5,937 nucleotides of DNA from Aequorivita sp. GTDB lineage: Bacteria; Bacteroidota; Bacteroidia; Flavobacteriales; Flavobacteriaceae. The number at the start of each line of letters is the position of its first letter. The first letter of the stretch is position 1. The position numbers and the translations under genes are program-made. Below the pieces are notes generated by a model. The model was not told the origin of the DNA. It was given only the letters and a program-made list of their open reading frames with translations, and ran no database searches. Below are positions 1 through 5,712 of the stretch, in pieces. The stretch covers positions 96,386 through 102,322 of the forward strand of contig NVXN01000006.1 in NCBI GenBank assembly GCA_002733915.1, in the 5' to 3' direction.

Positions 1-232
1 GTCCAAGGCAAGACGCAACAGCATCACATTCCTTAACTATTTTATGTATTTCAGCATCGCTTAAATCTAATATACTGACCGTAATAATTTGAAGATTATC
101 GTTTTTTTTCCATGAATTAGGGAGTTTTTCAGGAGATCTTACAATTATTTTAACGTTGTGGTTTTGCATTAAAAGTTGTTTCACTAATTTACTCCCAGTG
201 GCACCACTTGCTCCTGCTACTAATATGGTCAT
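1..232 (-). CDS. NAD(P)-binding Rossmann-fold oxidoreductase, NmrA/SDR-like (partial, N-terminal part)
   Basis: The first 77 residues are visible; the rest lies beyond the left edge. The protein opens with MTILVAGASGATGSKL, a first beta strand followed by a glycine-rich loop whose three glycines (residues 7, 10, 13) fit the GxxGxxG dinucleotide-binding motif of atypical SDR/NmrA-like proteins. A second strand ends in VKIIVRS. The arginine at residue 32 is where NADP-preferring members carry a basic residue. ILDL (54-57) and the strand DAVASCLG (70-77) match later Rossmann positions. The ATG at 232 was chosen because the nucleotide-binding strand starts at once, as is usual in this family, and the stretch before it is AT-rich with no clear ribosome site. 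Substrate and pathway cannot be told from this portion: related proteins include NAD(P)H-binding epimerase-like enzymes, flavin reductases and redox-sensing regulators. The family call is firm, the exact function unknown. Confidence 0.88.
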   Translation of the reverse strand, partial: MTILVAGASGATGSKLVKQLLMQNHNVKIIVRSPEKLPNSWKKNDNLQIITVSILDLSDAEIHKIVKECDAVASCLG

Positions 233-440
233 ACTGTATTAATTGAATGGTTAGACAATTTATAGGACGATCTAGTTCCGTAATTGTTTCATTAGGGCAG
301 ATCAGTTATTTATACAAAGCATCAAAAGATTAGCTATGGTGTATATCGAGTTTTAAAGACCAGTTGGCCTAACAATCACGGTTTCGTTCATATTAATTTA
401 AGTTATTAAATAAAAAGCACGACTCAAGCAAAGTGCCCAT
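233..440. other. Intergenic region upstream of the oxidoreductase, no gene seen
   Basis: This AT-rich stretch separates the oxidoreductase start from the palindromic repeat. I find no ORF on either strand that reads like a protein, no tRNA-like or rRNA-like structure and no convincing promoter. A minus-strand promoter for the oxidoreductase probably lies here, but no TTG / TAnnTTTG pair with acceptable spacing stands out. Confidence 0.5.
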
Positions 441-536
441 CGTCATTGCGAAGGAACAACCACAGAAGTGACTTAAGCAATCTGTTGGGGCATTACTTAA
501 CCCCGATGAGATTGCTTCGCTGCGCTCGCAATGACG
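441..536. repeat. Palindromic REP/MITE-like intergenic repeat (CGTCATTGCGA type)
   Basis: The outer arms CGTCATTGCGA (441-451) and TCGCAATGACG (526-536) are perfect 11-base inverted repeats. A second inverted pair lies inside: AAGCAATCT (475-483) with AGATTGCTT (509-517). The innermost pair GGGG (487-490) and CCCC (501-504) closes a 10-base loop, and with G-U pairs and one bulged base the inner stem is nearly continuous. Between outer and inner stems the left side has 23 bases and the right side 8, so the folded form carries an asymmetric internal loop. From general knowledge, repeats of this kind, with CGTCATTGCGA ends and a GAAGCAATCT core, recur in intergenic DNA of many bacterial genomes including Bacteroidota. 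No transposase is present, so if mobile it is non-autonomous. Reading through it gives peptides such as RHCERSEAIS, a familiar false-ORF signature. It may also act as a structured 3' end for the lipoprotein transcript. Confidence 0.8.
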
Positions 537-587
537 GTACAAACATAAAATTGCCACGGCCTGTCGGGCACGCGATGACGCCATGGC

Positions 588-614
588 GAGATTGGTTCGC
601 TACGCTCGCAATGA
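588..614. repeat. Second, partial copy of the palindromic repeat's right arm
   Basis: This 27-base segment matches 508-534, the right arm of the neighbouring palindrome, with only two mismatches and an 80-base offset. A clear matching left arm is missing; the sequence before it contains only GCGATGACG near 573-580 as a weak echo of the terminal motif. It lies 17 bases beyond the stop codon of the lipoprotein gene. It is best explained as a truncated or diverged tandem copy. Confidence 0.7.
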
Positions 615-630
615 AGCTACATAAACACTT

Positions 631-2121
631 CTAATGTTTAAACCTTACATAATACGGCTGTATGGCATTTCCCGCTTCATACGTAAAACCCGCCGAGACC
701 CATTCATCGGGATTGGAGCCGGAGCGTCTTGTGGTATGGTAATGGCCGTAATTGGTGTTGCTGCGTTGGCTCAATCTGGGGTAATAGATTACAAAATCAC
801 CCCAAACCCCTACTCCACTACTGGAATCAAAAGTGCCACCCCCAAAGGCAGTAATTATTCCTATTTGCCCCTTTTGGTTGGTTTCAAAATAAGGATATGC
901 AAAGGCAAAATCAGGATTCCAAATCTGCATTTGATTTACCAGTGTAAAGGTTCTGGTATTTATTTCAACAATCTGAACGTGGGTTTGCGGAAAGTTGGAA
1001 TTGTTGGATGCATTCCACCCAAAGACCGCATTGTTATCGCGCATGGTGGCGGCACGTACATAGGTTTTCCAGCTGGCATCGCTTAACCAATTGTTGCCAT
1101 TGGCAGCGATGGATGACATGGTGCCGTTGGGCCAGGAATTGATGTTTACATTCCGCCAACTGTAAATATTCTCATTATCCAGCATACTATAAACCAGCAT
1201 AGTACTGTTGTTTATATGCCCAGCCCAATAAACGCCACTGTTTCCATTTTGTGTAATATGCGACCAATACGCTGTGGTACTTCCTGTAAATTGATAATTA
1301 ACGGTACTTTTTGCGTTGAGTTCCTGCAATGGAACGCGGATAACATATCTATTGGCACCACCGCCAATACTGCTGGTCCAGTACAGAAACTGCCTGCTAA
1401 AACTCATATCGTTATAATCCAACTCACCACTAGGCGCTAGCGCATCGTTGGTGAAATCCCAATAGGTCCAAGAAGTGCCGTTGCTGCTTCTTACTTCTGC
1501 GGTATTCTGAACGGCAATACGGATTGCATTTTGCCCAGCGTTATCACTATACTGCAAAAGCCAAACAAACATATCAAATTCGGGTACATACTGCAACACC
1601 TGATCGCAACAAAATCCGCCGTAATCGTTTGGAAAAATGGTGGTGGGATTAACACTGGTAAATGTTTGTCCGCCATCCAGAGAAAGTGACATCCAGAAAT
1701 TTCCAGTGGTCATTACGATCTCTCCATTTTCGGCCACACTGGGTTCCGGAAGTACGGAATGAGCGTTGGCTACATCATCATGCTCGTTATACTCCTCAAA
1801 AGAAACTGCTTGGGAACCACCCCCGCTGGGGTCGTATTTCTCAATTTTAAATTCCTGATTTGCGGGTTTATTATCGCCTCTAATAGGTCCGTTAGGCACA
1901 TAATACGGTTTGGCTTCCTTATTTAGGGTATCATATTTAGGCTCGTAGGGTGGATATTTCCCGCCTTTTACTCTTTTGGGCTCCACACTTTTTCGGGTTA
2001 ATGGAGCGCTGTCCTCACAAGGTGTTTCGTTGGGTGGTGGAGAATCATCCTTTGGTTTGCAGTTGCCAAAAACAAGCAAAATCACTACAAACCACATCAG
2101 GTAATTGAGTTGGTTTTTCAT
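631..2121 (-). CDS. Surface-type lipoprotein with an Asp-box, probable sialidase-like beta-propeller of unknown function
   Basis: The 496-residue product begins with a lipoprotein signal: MKNQLN, a hydrophobic core at about 8-19 and Cys21 as the likely lipidated residue. The lipobox LVFGNC is looser than the enterobacterial consensus, which is common in Bacteroidota. Cys21 is followed by K-P-K-D-D, which resembles the flavobacterial export signal that sends lipoproteins to the outer face of the outer membrane. A Pro/Lys/Glu-rich linker (about 27-100) leads to a domain rich in Trp, Tyr, Asn and Ser. SLDGGQTF at 147-154 fits the Asp-box (S-x-D-x-G-x-T-[WF]) of BNR/sialidase-type propellers, and many short strand-like segments follow. 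A Cys-Cys pair sits at 171-172 in GGFCCDQ. I see only one clean Asp-box and cannot identify catalytic residues, so enzymatic activity is not established. It stands alone: no SusC/SusD pair or glycan genes are nearby. The ATG at 2121 is chosen because the signal peptide starts there. Confidence 0.85.
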   Translation of the reverse strand: MKNQLNYLMWFVVILLVFGNCKPKDDSPPPNETPCEDSAPLTRKSVEPKRVKGGKYPPYEPKYDTLNKEAKPYYVPNGPIRGDNKPANQEFKIEKYDPSGGGSQAVSFEEYNEHDDVANAHSVLPEPSVAENGEIVMTTGNFWMSLSLDGGQTFTSVNPTTIFPNDYGGFCCDQVLQYVPEFDMFVWLLQYSDNAGQNAIRIAVQNTAEVRSSNGTSWTYWDFTNDALAPSGELDYNDMSFSRQFLYWTSSIGGGANRYVIRVPLQELNAKSTVNYQFTGSTTAYWSHITQNGNSGVYWAGHINNSTMLVYSMLDNENIYSWRNVNINSWPNGTMSSIAANGNNWLSDASWKTYVRAATMRDNNAVFGWNASNNSNFPQTHVQIVEINTRTFTLVNQMQIWNPDFAFAYPYFETNQKGQIGIITAFGGGTFDSSSGVGVWGDFVIYYPRLSQRSNTNYGHYHTTRRSGSNPDEWVSAGFTYEAGNAIQPYYVRFKH

Positions 2122-2160
2122 GGTAGTTGTTTTAAATTTTTAGTACTTAAAGTTACGGAA

Positions 2161-2188
2161 AAAACTTACAAGTAGACGTTTTAAACAA
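2161..2188 (-). promoter_or_regulatory. Possible Bacteroidota-type promoter for the lipoprotein gene
   Basis: On the minus strand TTG (2188-2186) is followed after 17 bases by TAAGTTTT (2168-2161), matching five of the six fixed positions of the TAnnTTTG -7 element. The box ends 39 bases before the ATG. The spacer is at the short end of the range known for Bacteroidota, and AT-rich DNA gives such matches by chance, so this is tentative. Confidence 0.3.
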
Positions 2189-2213
2189 CTAATTTTCAAT
2201 AGTTTATATCTGC

Positions 2214-2486
2214 TTACAGTTTTTTTATTTCATATTTAAATTTTAAGACTCTAAAATTCCATAAAGTCAAAACCTTTGTAGCGGTTAAATTTTCATTTTT
2301 CCATCGTACCACAAGTCTATCTTTAAATGATTTAATGTACTTAGTCCATAAATGTCCTTTTGAGTCCTTTAGCAAAAAATAGAACCCATTATCCCCAATT
2401 TGGTTTCCTTCCGATTCTAAGATAAGCTCCCCTTTGAAAATTGTACTCCCTCCTATCTTGTGGCGGGAGCTCTTACTTACAAAAAT
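2214..2486 (-). pseudogene. Coding-like fragment without a start codon, unrecognised
   Basis: Reading the minus strand from 2486 to the TAA at 2216-2214 gives 90 codons with no stop. The composition is protein-like: mixed hydrophobic and charged residues including GELILES, DNGFYFLLKDSKGHLW and VVRWKNENL, ending in KYEIKKL. An in-frame TAA lies immediately upstream (2489-2487), and the frame contains no ATG; the only usual alternative starts are internal GTG and TTG codons well inside the protein-like part. The other two frames upstream are closed by stops within a few codons, so a single frameshift does not restore a longer gene. The simplest reading is the 3' remnant of a decayed gene. A chance open stretch in AT-rich DNA, or a small gene with an unusual start, are alternatives. 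I do not recognise the family. It lies between the lipoprotein's likely promoter and the small-protein genes. Confidence 0.35.
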
Positions 2487-2691
2487 TTAAAATACTTCAA
2501 CGGCGGTTATCTAACCTAACTCAATATCATAGGGAGTTTTCGGTAGCTGCGAGCGTTTATCTCTAACTCTTTTTAACTTTTATGAAAGAATTGTTTGTTA
2601 AATAATGTTAGGAATAATGGTAAAAAGCCCACAATTTAATAGCTTGTATAACAAATACAAAAAAATATTAATTAATTTAAAGCAAAAGATT
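2487..2691. other. AT-rich intergenic region before the small-protein pair
   Basis: No convincing gene is seen. An in-frame ATG at 2605 would extend the first small protein by 29 residues, but that extension is unlike the rest of the protein and the internal ATG at 2692 is preferred. A TAACTTTT at 2574-2581 resembles a -7 promoter box on the plus strand, but no TTG lies at the required distance upstream, so no promoter is called. Confidence 0.4.
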
Positions 2692-2832
2692 ATGAAAACA
2701 CCAAATTTTGAAGACAAACAAGGAAAACACCCCATTCCCCACGCAAAAGGAATCGCAAAGGACGATAACCTAAACCCAAAATCGCAAACCGATGGAAAGG
2801 GTTTAAAAAAAGAAAAGCAGGAAGAAGAGTAA
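2692..2832 (+). CDS. Small, highly charged, probably disordered protein (46 aa), unrecognised
   Basis: From the ATG at 2692 the product starts MKTPNFEDKQGKHP and ends in a charged tail KKEKQEEE. It has ten lysines, only one aromatic residue and no cysteine, with no membrane segment or signal peptide, so it is probably a soluble, unstructured cytoplasmic protein. The start at 2692 is preferred over the in-frame ATGs at 2605 and 2617 because the preceding 29 residues have a different, more hydrophobic make-up, and because the bases just before 2692 (TAATTTAAAGCAAAAGATT) look like the A-rich leaders common in Bacteroidota. The gene for another small charged protein begins 33 bases after its stop, so the two probably share a transcript. 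The function is unknown. The evidence that it is expressed is its uniform hydrophilic composition and pairing with the next gene. Confidence 0.55.
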   Translation: MKTPNFEDKQGKHPIPHAKGIAKDDNLNPKSQTDGKGLKKEKQEEE

Positions 2833-2865
2833 TCAGTTGAAAATAACGGCTAAAAACATACTAAA

Positions 2866-3072
2866 ATGGATAAGAAAACACCAATGCTAGACCCCAAGCA
2901 TAAGAATGAGCAAAATATAGAAAAACAGGACAGTCCCCAAGAACCGAATTCCAAACCAGAGTCAGTAAAGGAGCCTAAAAAAGAAAATCCCAAAAAAGTA
3001 CCAGAATCCAACGATCCTGTGGGCTATGGTGAATCGGATGATGTGAAGGAATCTCCCTATAAGAAGAAGTAG
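2866..3072 (+). CDS. Small Lys/Pro/Glu-rich, probably disordered protein (68 aa), unrecognised
   Basis: The product begins MDKKTPMLDPKHKNEQ and ends SPYKKK. About 15 lysines and 10 prolines in 68 residues, a dense set of Glu, Asp, Asn and Ser, and no Cys, Trp or Phe point to an intrinsically disordered, soluble protein. A distinct patch near the C terminus, NDPVGYGESDD (about 49-59), is less repetitive and could be the part that is recognised by a partner. It shares a KTP near the start and an overall make-up with the protein 33 bases upstream, so the two may be divergent paralogues, though the similarity is too weak to prove it. The leader before the ATG (CTAAAAACATACTAAA) is A-rich. The gene is convergent with the ABC permease gene, whose stop lies about 100 bases away. 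No known domain is recognised. Confidence 0.6.
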   Translation: MDKKTPMLDPKHKNEQNIEKQDSPQEPNSKPESVKEPKKENPKKVPESNDPVGYGESDDVKESPYKKK

Positions 3073-3106
3073 ATTAATTTCAGTTTATTTTGAAGCCTAA
3101 AGTGAA

Positions 3107-3128
3107 GAACGACGAGCGCCGAACGACG
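3107..3128. repeat. Short direct repeat GAACGACG in a GC-rich patch
   Basis: GAACGACG occurs at 3107-3114 and again at 3121-3128, a 14-base period, inside a locally GC-rich patch that continues as GGAGTCGAAATACG. It lies in the gap between two convergent genes and stands out from the AT-rich surroundings. It may be part of a dispersed intergenic repeat. No good hairpin with a T-tract was found here, so it is not called a terminator. Confidence 0.5.
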
Positions 3129-3152
3129 GGAGTCGAAATACGAAAAAAGAAA

Positions 3153-3173
3153 CACGTCTCACGTCTCACGCCT
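3153..3173. repeat. Tandem heptamer CACGTCT x3 (GTGAGAC type on the minus strand)
   Basis: Two exact units CACGTCT (3153-3159, 3160-3166) are followed by CACGCCT (3167-3173), one substitution away. The last two bases of the third unit belong to the TAG stop codon (3174-3172) of the permease gene, so the array abuts and slightly enters the gene end. Read on the permease strand the array is GTGAGAC-like. Such heptamer runs are, to my knowledge, seen between genes in Bacteroidota. Confidence 0.7.
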
Positions 3174-5712
3174 AACTCCTCCGCAGCACCTCTAAAGGAG
3201 AACTCCGTAAAACCTCCCGAATATTGCTCAACCCTATCCCCAAAACCAATAGGGAAATACCCGGTAAGAAAACCAAGAAAGGTATAAGCGAGGGTATAAA
3301 GGGTTCCTCAAACTCAAATACCGCCAGGAGTAAGCTACTAAACAGCGCCAAAAGAATACCCAAGAGACTGCCCAAGATTCCCAGAAATAAATATTCCAGG
3401 GCGGTTATGTTTAGTATCTGTTTGTTTTTTGCACCCAAGGTACGCAGTAAGACGCTTTCCTTTATGCGCTGGTATTTGGTTGTGCGTACGGAGCCTATCA
3501 AAACAATAATCCCGGTAAGGATACTGAAAAATGCCATAAAGTTGATAATCCAAGTTATCTTATCCAGTATATCTTCTATTACACTGAACACCTGCCTTAG
3601 ATCTATCACAGATACATTGGGGAATTTAGTCACCAAGTCGCGTTGCAGCTTAGCCGAACTTTCCTCAGTGGGCGCATAGGTTGACAATACATTAAACTGT
3701 GGTGCATATTCCAGAACCCCTTTAGGAAAAACGATAGAGAAATTGGGCTGCAAGCTTGTCCAATCCACTTTCCGGATACTGCTAACAACCGTTTCCATAA
3801 GCACCCCCTGCACATTAAAAACCAGGGCATCGCCTAGCGTTACATTGGCATCTTCGGCTAGATTTTCGGAGATAGAAATTTGGACGGTATCATCAAGCTT
3901 TTGCACACCCACCCACTCCCCTGCTACAATCTCTTCGGAATGGGTAAGGGTACTGCGATAAGTAGTTCTAAACTCATGGTCTAAGAGCCAGTCTTTTATT
4001 TGGGCTGTAGTATCAGTGCGAATGTTGTTTACCAATTCATTTTTAATACTGTGCATCCGCATAGTGACCAGCGGAATATTATTTAATACTTGTAGATCAT
4101 GGGCCTTAAAGGTATTTATCACATCTTTTACCTGAGCTGGTTGCACGTCTATAGTGATGAGGTTTGCACTTTCAGCGGTTTGGCCCAGCGTGGCTTTATT
4201 CAATAAAATATCCTTGGTGAAATATAATGTACTGATTAAAAAGGTGCCCAAACCAATAGCTACCAGCAATACGATGGTTTGATTGTTGGGGCGGAATAAA
4301 TTCAGAAGGCTTTGACGCGTGGTAAACCTTGCGCTCTTGGGAAAGTAAATTTTTACCAATTTCATGGTACCCGTTGCAATACCTGCAAGCAGCCCGAAGG
4401 TTAAAAGAACACCACCCATAAAGGCCATTGCAAACAACCAATCTTTAAGCAACCAATAGGAAAAGGCGAATAAAAACAAAACCACCACAACAATAGCTCC
4501 ATAGATGGCTTTTTTGGACTGTTTTGAGGATTCCCCGCTAAAGCGCAGTACTTCCAGTGGCGAAACATACCAAGTGCGCAATAAAGGCAGTAAGGCAAAT
4601 AATACAGACATTACCAAGCCCAAGAGAATACCCATGATTATGGGTTGGGCAGTGATACTAATAGTTAAATCAAAAGGCAGAAACTCTTTTAACACGATGG
4701 GGAAAAGCTCCTGTAGCCCTACTCCTATCAACGTTCCTATAAAACCTCCTAAAATTCCAATTCCAGCAATCTGAAGCAGAAAAATCAAAAAACTTTGTTT
4801 TCTGGATGCGCCCAGACATTTTAGGATGGCAATCGGCTTAATTTTTTCCTTGATGTAGATGTTTACCGAGCTGGCAATCCCTACACAACCCAACAATAGT
4901 GCAATGAAAGCAGTAAGGTTAAGAAACGAACCTACATTGTCATACCTGCGCCCTAAACGGCTGCTGGTACTGGTATGGGTATCCAGATCTGCGTTTTCTG
5001 CCTCAAGCATGGGCTGCAATTGAACTTCCAAAGCCCCAAGGTCTGTATTGGGCTGTTTGTAATAAAACTGGTATTCCTTTCGGCTTCCAAACTGTAACAA
5101 TTCGGTGTCGGCAACAAGCCCATACGGAATTATTACTAAGGGCGCTACTGAGCTGGAAACCACGTTATTACCTGGAATAGCGTTTAATGCGCCCGCTATT
5201 GGCAAAGTTATTTCGCCTACTTTAATGGAATCGCCTGCCGTCAGGTTGTATTGCAACATTAAAGTGGCATCTACTAAAGCGCCGCCTAAACCTTGATAAG
5301 AAGTAGCGGCTGTAACAGGTTGTGTATCAATATTTCCGTAAAAAGGAAAATCGCCTTGCAAACCACGTACGCGAACTAATTTGGTGCCCTTGTTCTTGGG
5401 AAAAGCTACCATTGATACAAAGTTTACTTCTAAAGCATCTGGCTTTAAGGAATCAATAATTGCTTGTGCGCGTTCACTGGGAAGCTGATCGGTATCTATA
5501 AGAAAATCGGCCCCCATCAAGGATTTTGATTGCCGTTGGATATTATCAGTAAGGTTTTGGCTAAATAACTGTATGGAAACAACGGCCGCAATCCCTAAGA
5601 TAATGGAAGCCATAAAAAGCAACAGGCGCGCCTTACTTGCCTTGGCATCGCGCCAAGCCATTTTAAATAGCCAAGCTGTATTTAACGTTGGTTTTAACTG
5701 GGGCTTGTTCAA
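3172..5712 (-). CDS. ABC transporter permease with two FtsX domains, YbbP-like
   Basis: The 846-residue membrane protein has the layout of YbbP-type (COG3127) permeases, close to the length of the E. coli protein. TM1 is at about 29-50, followed by a large periplasmic domain (51-262). The first FtsX unit has TMs at 263-285, 308-334 and 355-378. A central hydrophobic pair (402-422, 427-453) and a seventh TM (478-497) precede a second periplasmic domain (about 500-720). The second FtsX unit has TMs at 721-742, 771-797 and 806-828. The cytoplasmic segments IAILKCLGAS (295-304) and VLLRTLGAK (754-762) are the coupling helices expected to contact the ATPase. Both units end in the identical heptapeptide SPLEVLR (384-390, 838-844). 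WTSLQPNFSIVFPKGVLE in the second periplasmic part is typical of the family. The start is a TTG at 5712 whose bases overlap the stop of the ATPase gene; the next ATG (residue 18) would remove the conserved W-L-F-K before MAWRD. It acts in the inner membrane with the upstream ATPase. The substrate is unknown. Confidence 0.93.
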   Translation of the reverse strand: MNKPQLKPTLNTAWLFKMAWRDAKASKARLLLFMASIILGIAAVVSIQLFSQNLTDNIQRQSKSLMGADFLIDTDQLPSERAQAIIDSLKPDALEVNFVSMVAFPKNKGTKLVRVRGLQGDFPFYGNIDTQPVTAATSYQGLGGALVDATLMLQYNLTAGDSIKVGEITLPIAGALNAIPGNNVVSSSVAPLVIIPYGLVADTELLQFGSRKEYQFYYKQPNTDLGALEVQLQPMLEAENADLDTHTSTSSRLGRRYDNVGSFLNLTAFIALLLGCVGIASSVNIYIKEKIKPIAILKCLGASRKQSFLIFLLQIAGIGILGGFIGTLIGVGLQELFPIVLKEFLPFDLTISITAQPIIMGILLGLVMSVLFALLPLLRTWYVSPLEVLRFSGESSKQSKKAIYGAIVVVVLFLFAFSYWLLKDWLFAMAFMGGVLLTFGLLAGIATGTMKLVKIYFPKSARFTTRQSLLNLFRPNNQTIVLLVAIGLGTFLISTLYFTKDILLNKATLGQTAESANLITIDVQPAQVKDVINTFKAHDLQVLNNIPLVTMRMHSIKNELVNNIRTDTTAQIKDWLLDHEFRTTYRSTLTHSEEIVAGEWVGVQKLDDTVQISISENLAEDANVTLGDALVFNVQGVLMETVVSSIRKVDWTSLQPNFSIVFPKGVLEYAPQFNVLSTYAPTEESSAKLQRDLVTKFPNVSVIDLRQVFSVIEDILDKITWIINFMAFFSILTGIIVLIGSVRTTKYQRIKESVLLRTLGAKNKQILNITALEYLFLGILGSLLGILLALFSSLLLAVFEFEEPFIPSLIPFLVFLPGISLLVLGIGLSNIREVLRSSPLEVLRRS

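Noticed and set aside
353..391. Twelve-residue minus-strand ORF MNETVIVRPTGL, resembling the IVRPTGL strand of SDR/NmrA proteins
   Set aside because: Too short to support a remnant of a second oxidoreductase gene; flanking sequence in all frames shows no further similarity.
634..1086. 150-codon plus-strand ORF
   Set aside because: It lies wholly antisense to the lipoprotein gene, and its translation lacks a recognisable domain; the minus-strand product has a signal peptide and Asp-box.
2574..2581. TAACTTTT as a -7 promoter box for the small-protein genes
   Set aside because: No TTG at 17-23 bases upstream.
2515..2612. CCTAAC (2515-2520) and GTTAGG (2607-2612) as a possible integron attC site
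   Set aside because: Six-base arms match the attC core pattern, but no inner paired boxes, no integrase and no cassette-like array are visible; chance is likely in AT-rich DNA.
2605..2691. N-terminal extension of the first small protein from the ATG at 2605
   Set aside because: The added residues differ in make-up from the rest, and the ATG at 2692 has a typical A-rich leader.
3073..3171. Rho-independent terminator between the convergent genes
   Set aside because: No stable GC-rich hairpin followed by a T-tract could be found on either strand.
3090..3287. 65-codon plus-strand ORF
   Set aside because: It reads through the GC-rich and heptamer repeats and then antisense to the permease; composition reflects the repeats, not a protein.
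3224..3679. 151-codon plus-strand ORF
   Set aside because: Antisense shadow of the permease gene, whose minus-strand frame encodes clear FtsX transmembrane segments.
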